Of a stretch of 10,393 bases of DNA, positions 1-6,312 are shown in pieces (within the stretch, counting starts at the first letter, position 1; each line of letters opens with the position of its first letter). Source of the stretch: Elusimicrobiota bacterium (lineage in GTDB: Bacteria > Elusimicrobiota > Elusimicrobia > UBA1565 > UBA9628). The stretch covers positions 1-10,393 of the forward strand of contig JACQBB010000121.1 of NCBI GenBank assembly GCA_016194625.1. The letters run 5' to 3'. The position numbers were made by a program, and so were the translations under genes. Under the pieces are notes generated by a model, which saw only the letters and a list, made by a program, of their open reading frames with translations, searched no databases and was not told where the DNA came from.

Positions 1-1
1 G

Positions 2-1540
2 TCGGGCCCCAACGGCCCGGAGAGCGACTTCCCGATGGCCGAGAAGATGCACGACAAGTTCATGATCCTGGACGGCAAGCTGGTCGAGACCGGCTCGCCG
101 AACCACACCGCCCGCGCGTCGCTCGACAACTACGAGAACGCCCACTTCCTGCAGGACAAGACCGACGTCGCCGGCTTCGCCTTCCACTTCGCGCACCTGT
201 GGGCCGTGGGCCGGGCCCTCGAGAAGCCCGCGGCGGCGCCGGCCATCCCGACCGACGAGCAGCTGCGCCAGGACGTGCTGAACCCGACCCTGCCCCCGGC
301 CCCGCCGCCCGCGACGGACCCGGTCCCCCTGCCCGCCGCGCGGACCTTCGAGTGGCGCGGCCGCGCGTACCCGACGGAGGCGTTCCGCCCGTACGAGCCG
401 GTCGAGGAGCACGTGGTCGCGGCGATCGACGCGGCCAAGAAGACGCTGAAGATCTCGGTCTACCAGTTCGAGCAGCAGAGCGTCCTCGACGCGCTGCAGC
501 GCGCCAAGAAGCGCGGCGTGAAGGTCTCGGTCGTGCTCGACCGCTCGCACGTGTACACGACCGGCACCAGCCACGAGGGCGGCCCGCGCAAGCCGCGCCC
601 GATGGTCGTCGAGCTGGTCAAGTCCGGGTTCGACCTGCTGCTGCTGAAGGGCCAGGGCAGCGGCATCATGCACAACAAGTTCCTGCTCGCCGACGACGAG
701 CTCCTGGAGGGCGGCTCCTACAACTACACCACGCAGTCCGAGACCGACCACTTCGAGAACGTGTTCTTCACGCTGGACGAAGGCCGCGTGAAGCTCTACA
801 TGCGCTATTGGGACTACATGCGCGAGAACGCGGAGCCGGTGGACATGGACAAGCTCGAGGAGATCCTGAACCGCACCTCCGCGTCCGAGGCCGAGGCCGA
901 GGCCGCCGCCGAGTCCGAGGCGTCGGAGCCCGAGGCCTCCAAGCGCAAGCCCGACCCCGACGGCCGCACCTCGAAGTTCCCCGCCCCGCCGAAGGACGAG
1001 GCCGCGCCGATCGTCTTCAACGGCAAGCATTTCCCCCGCGCGATCTTCTCCCCTCAGGGCGGCATCGAGGACGCGCTGATCGCCGCCGTCCAGGCCGCGA
1101 AGGCCACCATCGACATCGCGATGTTCAGCTTCTACTCGAAGCGCGTCGCCCTCGCCCTGCTCGAGGCCAAGAAGCGCGGCGTGGCCGTCCGCCTGGTGCT
1201 CGACAAGAGCCAGGCCTCGCTGTCCTCGCTGGACGACTGGTTCGCCTGGCACGACTTCGACGTGCGCCTGATCGTCGGCCCCGACGACGAGCGCGACCCG
1301 CTGTACCAGAAGATGCACAACAAGTTCGGCGTCTTCGACGGCAAGATGGTGGAGACCGGCTCGTTCAACTACTCCCCGAACGCCGAGAAGAACTCGTTCG
1401 AGAACTCGAACTGGTTCGACGCCCCGGAGACCGCGGCCCGCTTCGCGGCCTACTTCGCGCGCATGTTCGAGCACGGCTACAAGCCGCGCAAGCCGAAGCG
1501 CGAGCCGGTCTGGAAGGACAAGGGCGAAGCCGCCGGATAG
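2..1540 (+). CDS. Multi-HKD phospholipase D-like protein (5' end off window)
   Basis: The reading frame is open from the first bases of the window to a TAG stop, so the gene starts upstream; the ATG at 35 lies inside a domain and is not a credible start. The 512 visible residues hold three canonical HxKx4Dx6GSxN motifs of the phospholipase D superfamily. They begin near visible residues 17 (HDKFMILD), 224 (HNKFLLAD) and 439 (HNKFGVFD), about 210 residues apart. Each of the two complete repeats starts with a similar block (W/F-x-G-x-x-[YF]-P), followed by an 'AKKRGV..V.LD' block. A Glu/Ala/Ser-rich linker separates repeats 2 and 3. Family members hydrolyse or transfer phosphodiester bonds in lipids or nucleic acids (phospholipases, cardiolipin synthases, Nuc-type nucleases), and an active site needs two HKD motifs. 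The substrate cannot be told from sequence, and the N-terminus (signal peptide or not) is not visible. Confidence 0.9.
   Translation, partial: SGPNGPESDFPMAEKMHDKFMILDGKLVETGSPNHTARASLDNYENAHFLQDKTDVAGFAFHFAHLWAVGRALEKPAAAPAIPTDEQLRQDVLNPTLPPAPPPATDPVPLPAARTFEWRGRAYPTEAFRPYEPVEEHVVAAIDAAKKTLKISVYQFEQQSVLDALQRAKKRGVKVSVVLDRSHVYTTGTSHEGGPRKPRPMVVELVKSGFDLLLLKGQGSGIMHNKFLLADDELLEGGSYNYTTQSETDHFENVFFTLDEGRVKLYMRYWDYMRENAEPVDMDKLEEILNRTSASEAEAEAAAESEASEPEASKRKPDPDGRTSKFPAPPKDEAAPIVFNGKHFPRAIFSPQGGIEDALIAAVQAAKATIDIAMFSFYSKRVALALLEAKKRGVAVRLVLDKSQASLSSLDDWFAWHDFDVRLIVGPDDERDPLYQKMHNKFGVFDGKMVETGSFNYSPNAEKNSFENSNWFDAPETAARFAAYFARMFEHGYKPRKPKREPVWKDKGEAAG
881..938 (+). repeat. Glu/Ala/Ser-rich low-complexity linker in the PLD protein
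   Basis: The DNA repeats short gag-gcc / tcc-gag units and encodes an acidic SEAEAEAAAESEASEPEAS tract followed by a basic KRK and a Pro/Asp-rich stretch. It lies between the second and third PLD repeats and reads as a flexible interdomain linker. It is in frame, so it is part of the gene and not an independent element. Its length could vary between strains because the unit is repetitive. Confidence 0.7.
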
Positions 1541-1543
1541 ACC

Positions 1544-1558
1544 CGGCCCGACGGGCCG
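1544..1558 (+). terminator. Short GC inverted repeat after the PLD gene, possible weak terminator
   Basis: Four bases after the PLD stop codon there is a perfect 7-base inverted repeat, CGGCCCG / CGGGCCG, around a single A. No T-run follows, so it is not a canonical intrinsic terminator. In such GC-rich DNA a short repeat like this can also arise by chance. It occupies the only gap (52 bases) between the two + strand genes. If it does terminate, the radical SAM gene needs its own promoter, and I could not identify a convincing one. Confidence 0.3.
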
Positions 1559-1592
1559 ACGGGCTGGCAGTTCCGTTGCAAGGTCTATAGGC

Positions 1593-2741
1593 ATGAAACC
1601 CACCCTCCACCCTCATGCCGCGGGTTCGGCCCCGGCTCCGTTCGACTTCACGAAAGCCCCCCTCCTGGTCATCTGGGAGAGCACCCGCTCCTGCGCGCTG
1701 GCCTGCGACCATTGCCGGGCGAACGCCGACACGACCATCCACCCCGACGAGCTCAAGACCGAGGAAGGCTACAGGCTCATCGACCAGGTCGTGGAGATGG
1801 GCACCCCCATCATGGTCCTGTCCGGCGGCGACCCCCTGAACCGCAAGGACCTGGAGGACCTGGTGCGCTACGGCAAGTCCAAGGGCCTGCGCATGGGCAC
1901 CATCCCGGCCGCCACCGACCAGCTCACCCGCGAGCGCCTGCTCTCGCTGAAGGAGGCCGGCCTCGACCAGGTCGCCTTCTCCATCGACGGCCCCGACGCC
2001 GAGTCGCACGACCGCTTCCGCCGCACCCCCGGAGCCTTCGCCAAGGTGCTCCAGGGCGTGAAGTGGGCCCACGAGCTGGGCCTGGCCGTGCAGATCAACA
2101 CCTGCCTGGGCGCCTGGAACTACAAGTCCTTCCCGGCCATCCTCGACCTGGTCTCGGCGATGCCGATCGCCTTCTGGGAGGTGTTCTTCCTGATCCCCGT
2201 CGGCCGCGGCGCCTCGCTGGGCGGCCTGACCCCGGACGAGATCGAGGTCGTCTACGAGCGCCTCCACCGCCTCACGAAGGAGAAGGACTTCGTCGTCAAG
2301 CTCACCGAGGGCCAGCCCTTCCGCCGCTACGTGATGATGGCCGAGGCCAAGGCCGGCGCCGGGCACGCGGAGCGCACCGAGCACTCCGTCGCCCGCGCGG
2401 CCAACGTGCGCATGGGCATCAAGATGCCCAACCGCGCGGTGAACGCCGGCGACGGCTTCATGTTCGTGGACCATCTGGGCGGCATCTGCCCGTCCGGGTT
2501 CCTGCCCACGGTGCGCGGCAACGTGCGCCGGACCACGCTCGCCGAGGTCTACCGCAACGACCAGCTGTTCCGCGACCTGCGCGACCACTCGAAGCTCGAG
2601 GGCAAGTGCGGGGTCTGCGAGTTCCGCGAGCCGTGCGGCGGCTCCCGCGCCCGCGCCGCCGCCGTCACCGGGAACATCCACGCCACCGACGAGTCCTGCG
2701 CCTACGTGCCGGCGTCGCTGCGGAGCAAGCAGGCCGCCTGA
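1593..2741 (+). CDS. Radical SAM/SPASM protein, NirJ/AhbD-like
   Basis: A complete 382-residue protein. Residues about 24-45 carry the radical SAM cluster motif CxxxCxxC (C34, C38, C41 in RSCALACDHC). SGGDPL (77-82) matches the SAM-binding GGE/GGD segment and FSIDG (129-133) is a typical barrel strand. The C-terminal third is a SPASM/Twitch domain with Cys at 299 (GGICPSGFLP), 339, 342, 348 (GKCGVCEFREPCGGSRARA) and 369 (ESCAYVP), able to bind an auxiliary 4Fe-4S cluster. This C-terminal pattern is that of the heme d1 protein NirJ, the heme b protein AhbD and their close relatives (TIGR04053-like). NirJ acts on the heme d1 precursor and AhbD decarboxylates iron-coproporphyrin. Which reaction, if either, applies here is unknown; a peptide-modifying role is also possible. 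The ATG is preceded by AAGG at 9 bases. No precursor peptide gene is visible nearby. Confidence 0.9.
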   Translation: MKPTLHPHAAGSAPAPFDFTKAPLLVIWESTRSCALACDHCRANADTTIHPDELKTEEGYRLIDQVVEMGTPIMVLSGGDPLNRKDLEDLVRYGKSKGLRMGTIPAATDQLTRERLLSLKEAGLDQVAFSIDGPDAESHDRFRRTPGAFAKVLQGVKWAHELGLAVQINTCLGAWNYKSFPAILDLVSAMPIAFWEVFFLIPVGRGASLGGLTPDEIEVVYERLHRLTKEKDFVVKLTEGQPFRRYVMMAEAKAGAGHAERTEHSVARAANVRMGIKMPNRAVNAGDGFMFVDHLGGICPSGFLPTVRGNVRRTTLAEVYRNDQLFRDLRDHSKLEGKCGVCEFREPCGGSRARAAAVTGNIHATDESCAYVPASLRSKQAA

Positions 2742-2753
2742 GGGGCGCCCGGG

Positions 2754-4094
2754 CTAAGCGCCGGGGAGCGTCCAGCGCCCGTCCGGGCGCAGGACGTGGA
2801 GGAGGAGCCGGGCCGTGTTCCACGCGAACAGGCCCGCGCACAGCAGCAGCGCCAGGCCCGCGGCGCGCACCAGCGTCTCCGACTCGCGCCACAGCCCGGC
2901 CGCGCCCAGCGGGACGGCCGCCGCGAGCGCGGCGGCCTCGCCCCAGGCCAGGCCGCGGCTGGTCAGGTCGTCGATCTTGGGCACCGTCACCGGCGGCGTC
3001 CACTGCCGCGGGCTGTACACGTGCAGCCAGACGAGGAAGGGCGCGATCTTGTGGACCTGGCTGAGGATGACGGGGGTGAAGAAGCCGAGCAGCGCGGTCC
3101 AGGCGTAGGCCGCGCGCGCGGCGGGCTCGTCGCGCACCAGCCCGGTCGCCAGGCCGACGCCGAGCGCCGCCCAGGCCGCGCCGCCCAGCATCCCGCACAG
3201 GAGCGTCGCCAGCGAGGGGTCGAGCGCCGGCCCGGCCTTCAGCAGCGGGCGCATCTGCGCGAAGTAGAGCAGGTAGGAGGCCGCGAGCATGACGGCCCAC
3301 AGCGCGGTCAGCCGCCGGCCGCCGAACAGCCCGTCCAGCGCCAGCCCCGCGAGGCCGAGCTGCAGCAGCGCGAACGAGAGCCGCCCCTCCCAGCGCGAGC
3401 GCAGCTGGTGCATCGCGACCCACGGGAACAGGCGGTAGCCGGCGCCGAACACCGTGGTCCCGACGAAGCCGGCCAGCGCCATGTGCACGTGGGCGATCAG
3501 CCCGCCGTCGGGGTCGCGGAACACCGTCGCCCGATGCCGGTCCACCGCCATCAGCACCCCGACCAGGCCGAGCAGGGCCAGCCAGGCGAGCGCGGTCGTG
3601 AAATGGACCCACGTCCAGTCGCGCCGGACGGCGCGCGCGTGGGTGACGGCCAGGTTCGACAGCTCGACGAGGACGCCCGCGTAGGCGACCGACGCCCCCA
3701 CCCAGTAGCGGTCGGAGCCCGACCACAGCAGGCCGACGAAGGAGACGACGCCGGCGACGAACAGCCACCAGCCGGCCTTCGCGGCGCGCACCGAGGCCAG
3801 CGGCGTCTCGCCGTGGACCGGGATCATCTGCGTCCACGCGCCGAGCACCGTCTGCGCGACCCAGCCCAGCGTCAGCACGTGGACCAGGCCGAGGGCGGAC
3901 TTGGCCGAGAAGCCGAAGCCCACGAGGTCGTCGGGGCGCAGGACGAGGCGGACGGCGAAGACCAGGAACGCCGCCGCGCCCAGCGCGAAGTGGCGCAGCG
4001 GCACCGACAGCGGCGGGGCGATGCGCAGGAAGGGCGCGGAGCCGGCCATCTTGGCCGGCGCCGCGCATTCCTCGCGCTCGCCCTCGACGCTCAT
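2754..4094 (-). CDS. About 12-helix membrane protein, NnrS / heme-copper oxidase subunit I-like
   Basis: The 446-residue protein is strongly hydrophobic. I count about 12 membrane segments, near residues 36-50, 67-90, 108-124, 131-150, 163-183, 199-222, 238-256, 264-282, 297-318, 330-350, 384-404 and 410-432. Histidines lie in or at the ends of helices: H72 (LVHVLTLGW), H164, H202 and H204 (AHVHMALAGF), H348 (QVHKIAPF) and H358. This His pattern and helix count recall NnrS and CcoN-like proteins, which bind heme and occur in NO-metabolism clusters. I cannot assign it firmly to either, and the Cu-site residues of true oxidases are not obvious. The chosen start overlaps the stop of the ScdA_N gene as ATGA, with AAGGGG five bases upstream, which implies translational coupling. 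An in-frame ATG further upstream would put the start inside ScdA_N, with an unlikely Arg/Pro-rich leader. Likely role: NO tolerance or NO/heme redox chemistry at the inner membrane (inference). Confidence 0.75.
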   Translation of the reverse strand: MSVEGEREECAAPAKMAGSAPFLRIAPPLSVPLRHFALGAAAFLVFAVRLVLRPDDLVGFGFSAKSALGLVHVLTLGWVAQTVLGAWTQMIPVHGETPLASVRAAKAGWWLFVAGVVSFVGLLWSGSDRYWVGASVAYAGVLVELSNLAVTHARAVRRDWTWVHFTTALAWLALLGLVGVLMAVDRHRATVFRDPDGGLIAHVHMALAGFVGTTVFGAGYRLFPWVAMHQLRSRWEGRLSFALLQLGLAGLALDGLFGGRRLTALWAVMLAASYLLYFAQMRPLLKAGPALDPSLATLLCGMLGGAAWAALGVGLATGLVRDEPAARAAYAWTALLGFFTPVILSQVHKIAPFLVWLHVYSPRQWTPPVTVPKIDDLTSRGLAWGEAAALAAAVPLGAAGLWRESETLVRAAGLALLLCAGLFAWNTARLLLHVLRPDGRWTLPGA

Positions 4095-4297
4095 GTCCGC
4101 CCCTTCGCCAGGGCGGCGACCAGCTCCGCCAGGACCGCGTCCGGGTCCAGCCCGTGCGCGGAGGCGGCCATCCTCAGGGGGTGGACGCCGCCGCAGCACA
4201 GGTCGAGCCCCCGGCCCGCCAGCACCGCCGTCGCGGCGGGCCAGCGGTCCAGGATCTCCTTCACCGGCATGTCGAGCGTCGGAAGGAGGGCGGCCAT
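4091..4297 (-). CDS. Stand-alone ScdA_N (DUF542) domain protein
   Basis: A 68-residue protein that is essentially one domain: ILDRWPAATAVLAGRGLDLCCGG, then 'P-L..AA..HGLDPDAVLAEL'. This matches the N-terminal DUF542/ScdA_N domain of the RIC (YtfE/ScdA/NorA) iron-centre repair proteins, including the diagnostic CCGG (C34, C35). In those proteins it precedes a hemerythrin-like di-iron domain; here the chain ends directly after the domain. The related DUF1858 fold is the main alternative, but its usual Cys spacing differs. The ATG follows the nirK stop by one base (TGA-C-ATG) and has AAGGTG seven bases upstream. Its own TGA overlaps the next gene's ATG. Cytoplasmic: no signal peptide. In the RIC family the Cys pair is important for function; partnership with the hemerythrin protein encoded upstream is inference. 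Confidence 0.85.
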   Translation of the reverse strand: MAALLPTLDMPVKEILDRWPAATAVLAGRGLDLCCGGVHPLRMAASAHGLDPDAVLAELVAALAKGRT

Positions 4298-4298
4298 G

Positions 4299-5294
4299 TC
4301 ACTTCACCTTCTTGTAGACTTCCGGAGCGTCGGGACCGTCGGCGTGCAGCAGGCCGACCGCGCCCTTCTCCAGCCGGAAGATCGCGTGGTCGACGAGCGT
4401 GTAGTTGCCCGGGACCTTCAGGTCGAACTCGACGACGGTCGCGCCTCCGGGCGGGACCACGGTCGTCTGCACGTTGCGCTCCGGCGCGGCGCCGAAGCCG
4501 CCCTCGCGGTAGACCTTGTCGAAGATCGTCCCGATGATGTGGAAGGACGAGGTCTTGTTCGGGCCCGCGTCGCCGAAGTACAGGCGCACGCGCTCGCCGG
4601 TCTTCGCCTTCAGCACGCCCTCCTCCATCAGCGCGCCGTGCTTGCCGTTGAACACGATGTAGGTCGGCTCCTCGGCCGAGGCCTTCTTGGGGTCGTAGGT
4701 CGTCAGCCCCTCGAAGCCGAGCTCCTCCTTCGTGTAGAACTCGGACTGCATCACGTAGAACTCGCGGTCGACCTTCGGCAGGCCCTCCTTGGGCTCGACC
4801 AGGATCATCCCGTACATCCCGTTGGCGATGTGGTCGGAGACCGGCGGCGCCGCGCAGTGGTAGACGTACAGGCCGGGCTGCAGCATCTTGAAGCGCGCGG
4901 TCGAGGTCTCGCCGGGCTTGGTCAGCGTGACCGCCGCGCCGCCGCCGGGACCGGTGACCGCGTGCAGGTCGATGTTGTGGGCCATGCCGCTGGTGAGCGG
5001 GTTCTTCAGCGTGATGTCCAAGGTGTCGCCCTCGCGCACGCGGACGAACGGCCCGGGGACGGTGCCGTTGAAGGTCCAGAACTTGTACCGGGTCGGGTCG
5101 CCGATGCTCTCCATCAGCGTGCCGACGGCCTCCTTCGTCTCGAACGCGACGCGGACGGTCGCCGGAGTCTTGCGGGCGATGGCCGGCGGCACGTTCGGCG
5201 CCGTCGTCAGGACGGCGTCCTCCACGGCCTCGGCGCGGACTTCGGCCGGGCACGACAGCGCCGCGAGCGCGGCGACGGCGAGCATCCATCTCAT
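4299..5294 (-). CDS. nirK: Copper-containing nitrite reductase NirK, AniA-like
   Basis: The 331-residue protein reduces nitrite to nitric oxide in the periplasm as a homotrimer with type 1 and type 2 copper. All metal ligands are visible. Type 1 Cu: H106, C147, H155, M160. Type 2 Cu: H111, H146, and H303 supplied by the next subunit. The catalytic Asp and His are D109 (AHNIDLH) and H252 (SSFHIIG). Two cupredoxin domains span about 45-170 and 180-325. There is no extra cytochrome or cupredoxin domain. Motifs such as GPGGGAAVT, IANGMYGMILVEPKEGLPKVD and PGNYTLVDH are very close to the AniA-type (class II) enzymes. An N-terminal signal peptide ends near VRA-EA (residue 21). A Cys at 15 (ALSC) is a poor lipobox match, so lipoprotein anchoring, as in Neisseria AniA, is possible but weak. 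The ATG has GGGAG about eight bases upstream and starts one base after the previous gene's stop. Confidence 0.97.
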   Translation of the reverse strand: MRWMLAVAALAALSCPAEVRAEAVEDAVLTTAPNVPPAIARKTPATVRVAFETKEAVGTLMESIGDPTRYKFWTFNGTVPGPFVRVREGDTLDITLKNPLTSGMAHNIDLHAVTGPGGGAAVTLTKPGETSTARFKMLQPGLYVYHCAAPPVSDHIANGMYGMILVEPKEGLPKVDREFYVMQSEFYTKEELGFEGLTTYDPKKASAEEPTYIVFNGKHGALMEEGVLKAKTGERVRLYFGDAGPNKTSSFHIIGTIFDKVYREGGFGAAPERNVQTTVVPPGGATVVEFDLKVPGNYTLVDHAIFRLEKGAVGLLHADGPDAPEVYKKVK

Positions 5295-5295
5295 G

Positions 5296-5820
5296 TCAGT
5301 GTCTCCCGGACCCGGACGGGTCCTTGACTGTCTTCTCGAAGCGGTCGATCAAGTCTCGGCGGTGCGCGGCCCAAACCGGAGCTTGGAGTCCGGTTTTACG
5401 GCGCACGGAATCGTAGGCCAGGAACTTCCACAACGCCTTCGCGTCCTCCATCGTCAGCACGGGGCAGGCGCCGCAGCACGGCGGGCGGTTCTTGACCCGC
5501 ATCACTTCCTTGCGCCACGCGTAGGGCGCGACCGTCACCAGGCGGGCGTCGGCGAACAGCTCCGGGTGCTCGCGACGGAGCGCCGCCTCCCCCGCCGGGT
5601 CCAGCTCCAGCAGGGGCCCGTTCAGCGCCCGCGCGGCCCCGCCGCGCAGGAAGCCGTACACCGGGACGAAGACCTTGCGGTACGTCTCCTGCATGTCCGC
5701 GGGATAGTCAGACACGTCGACGGCCGCCGGCCCCAGGTCCTCGGGGAGCTCCGGCGCGGCCGCGGGCTTCGGCGGCGTCGCCCAGGCCAGCGTCGCCAGC
5801 AGCGCGAGCAGGGCCCTCAC
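5296..5820 (-). CDS. Exported cytochrome c-like protein lacking CxxCH, with a CCxxC motif
   Basis: A 174-residue protein read from a GTG (5820) that overlaps the Rrf2 stop as GTGA. Upstream in-frame starts give an Arg-rich leader inside the regulator gene and are rejected. The N-terminus (MRALLALLATLAWATPP) is a signal peptide, so the protein is periplasmic. The segment DVSDYPADMQETYRKVF (35-51) and the end AKALWKFLAYDSVRRKTG (127-144) resemble a common monoheme cytochrome c type, which reads roughly 'YPPEMQ.AY..F...C..CH ... DA..I..FL.YDS..RK'. Where the CxxCH heme motif should follow, this protein has VPVYGFLRG. A new Cys cluster, C115-C116-x-x-C119 (PPCCGACP), lies before the C-terminal helix. 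It therefore probably does not bind heme c. The cluster could bind copper or another metal, or form disulfides, which would suit a neighbour of a copper enzyme (inference). No named function is known to me. Confidence 0.8.
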   Translation of the reverse strand: MRALLALLATLAWATPPKPAAAPELPEDLGPAAVDVSDYPADMQETYRKVFVPVYGFLRGGAARALNGPLLELDPAGEAALRREHPELFADARLVTVAPYAWRKEVMRVKNRPPCCGACPVLTMEDAKALWKFLAYDSVRRKTGLQAPVWAAHRRDLIDRFEKTVKDPSGSGRH

Positions 5821-6293
5821 GGCCGCCCCCCCGCCGCCAGGTCGGCGATGGTCAGGCGCGCGAGCTCCGCGCGCAGGATCGCGTCGGCGCCCAGCGCGGC
5901 GTGATGGATGGCGCAGGCCGTCTCGGCGCCGCACGGCTTGTCCTCGAGCAGGCAGCGTCCGCGGCGCTCGTCCTTCAGGTCGAGCGCCCGGACGACCTCG
6001 GCGAGGGTGATCTTGGCGGGGTCCACGGCGAGGCGGTACCCCCCGCCCGGGCCGCGGCGGGACTCGAGCAGGCCGGCCTTCGCCAGGCGCTGGAACGACT
6101 TGGAGAGCGCCGCGCCCGGCAGCTTCAGCTTCCGCGCGACGCGCGAGGTCTCCGCCGAGGCGTCGGGCGCCGCCGCCAGGTGCGCCAGAGCCTTCAGGGC
6201 GTGACGGACCGGGGCCGCGAGCCCCACGAGCGGCAATTCCGGACTATGTTGTCCGGATTTGAAAGCGCCGGACGCGCGCGCTTGGTCGTTCAT
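5817..6293 (-). CDS. Rrf2-family iron-sulfur regulator, NsrR-like
   Basis: A 158-residue transcription factor. The winged helix runs from VRHALKALAHLA (29-40) through the recognition helix ALSKSFQRLAKAGLLESRRG (62-81) to the wing GPGGGYRLA (81-89), the Rrf2 signature. Three cysteines, C114-x6-C121-x5-C127, occupy the cluster-binding region. NsrR and IscR use C-x5-C-x5-C for an Fe-S cluster, so the first spacing here is one residue longer. NO-sensing repression of the surrounding nitrite and NO genes is the natural reading, but the sequence alone cannot separate NsrR-like from IscR-like function. The ATG at 6293 lacks a well-spaced ribosome site and gives about 22 residues before the usual Rrf2 N-terminus. 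A GTG at 6227 (V23, VGLAAPVRHAL) would fit the family better and leave the palindrome at 6235-6260 outside the gene. The stop overlaps the next start (GTGA). Confidence 0.9.
   Translation of the reverse strand: MNDQARASGAFKSGQHSPELPLVGLAAPVRHALKALAHLAAAPDASAETSRVARKLKLPGAALSKSFQRLAKAGLLESRRGPGGGYRLAVDPAKITLAEVVRALDLKDERRGRCLLEDKPCGAETACAIHHAALGADAILRAELARLTIADLAAGGRP
6235..6260. promoter_or_regulatory. Near-perfect palindrome at the Rrf2 5' end, candidate operator
   Basis: The arms AATTCCGGAC and GTCCGGATTT flank a 6-base spacer TATGTT; nine of ten positions pair and the inner seven are perfect. It is AT-richer at its edges and centre than the surrounding DNA. If the regulator starts at the ATG at 6293, the palindrome lies in codons about 12-20. 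If it starts at the GTG at 6227, the palindrome sits 7 bases before the start codon. That position would suit autoregulation by the Rrf2 protein or an internal promoter dividing the cluster. No T-run follows, so it is not a terminator. Binding by the Rrf2 protein is inference. Confidence 0.4.
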
Positions 6294-6312
6294 GACCCTG
6301 ATGCTAGCAACG

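Noticed and set aside
35..37. ATG at 35 as the start of the PLD-like protein
   Set aside because: It lies five codons before an HKD motif, so most of that domain must be encoded upstream; the frame is open to the window edge.
2775..2790. Perfect 7-base inverted repeat GCGCCCG/CGGGCGC with a 2-base loop near the convergent gene ends
   Set aside because: It lies inside the last codons of the membrane-protein gene, has no T-run on either side, and such repeats are frequent by chance in DNA of this composition. It could aid termination but cannot be claimed as a terminator.
4041..4059. Perfect 8-base inverted repeat GCCGGCCA/TGGCCGGC with loop TCT near the 5' end of the membrane-protein gene
   Set aside because: It covers codons about 13-18, including an internal ATG (M16), so a start-masking hairpin is conceivable. 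The upstream ATGA-coupled start is better supported and the repeat fits ordinary GC-rich coding sequence.
4213..4242. 8-base inverted repeat GGCCCGCC/GGCGGGCC inside the ScdA_N gene
   Set aside because: Fully coding (Gly/Ala/Arg codons) with a 14-base loop; explained by codon composition.
2796..5327. Long open frame on the + strand opposite the nirK region
   Set aside because: The product is Arg/Gly/Ala/His-rich without any domain pattern and lies antisense to genes with intact catalytic motifs. It is a high-GC codon-position artefact.
5821..5934. Upstream ATG start for the cytochrome-like gene
   Set aside because: It adds an Arg/Pro-rich leader lying within the Rrf2 gene and hides the signal peptide. 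The GTG at 5820 gives a clean signal peptide and a GTGA overlap.
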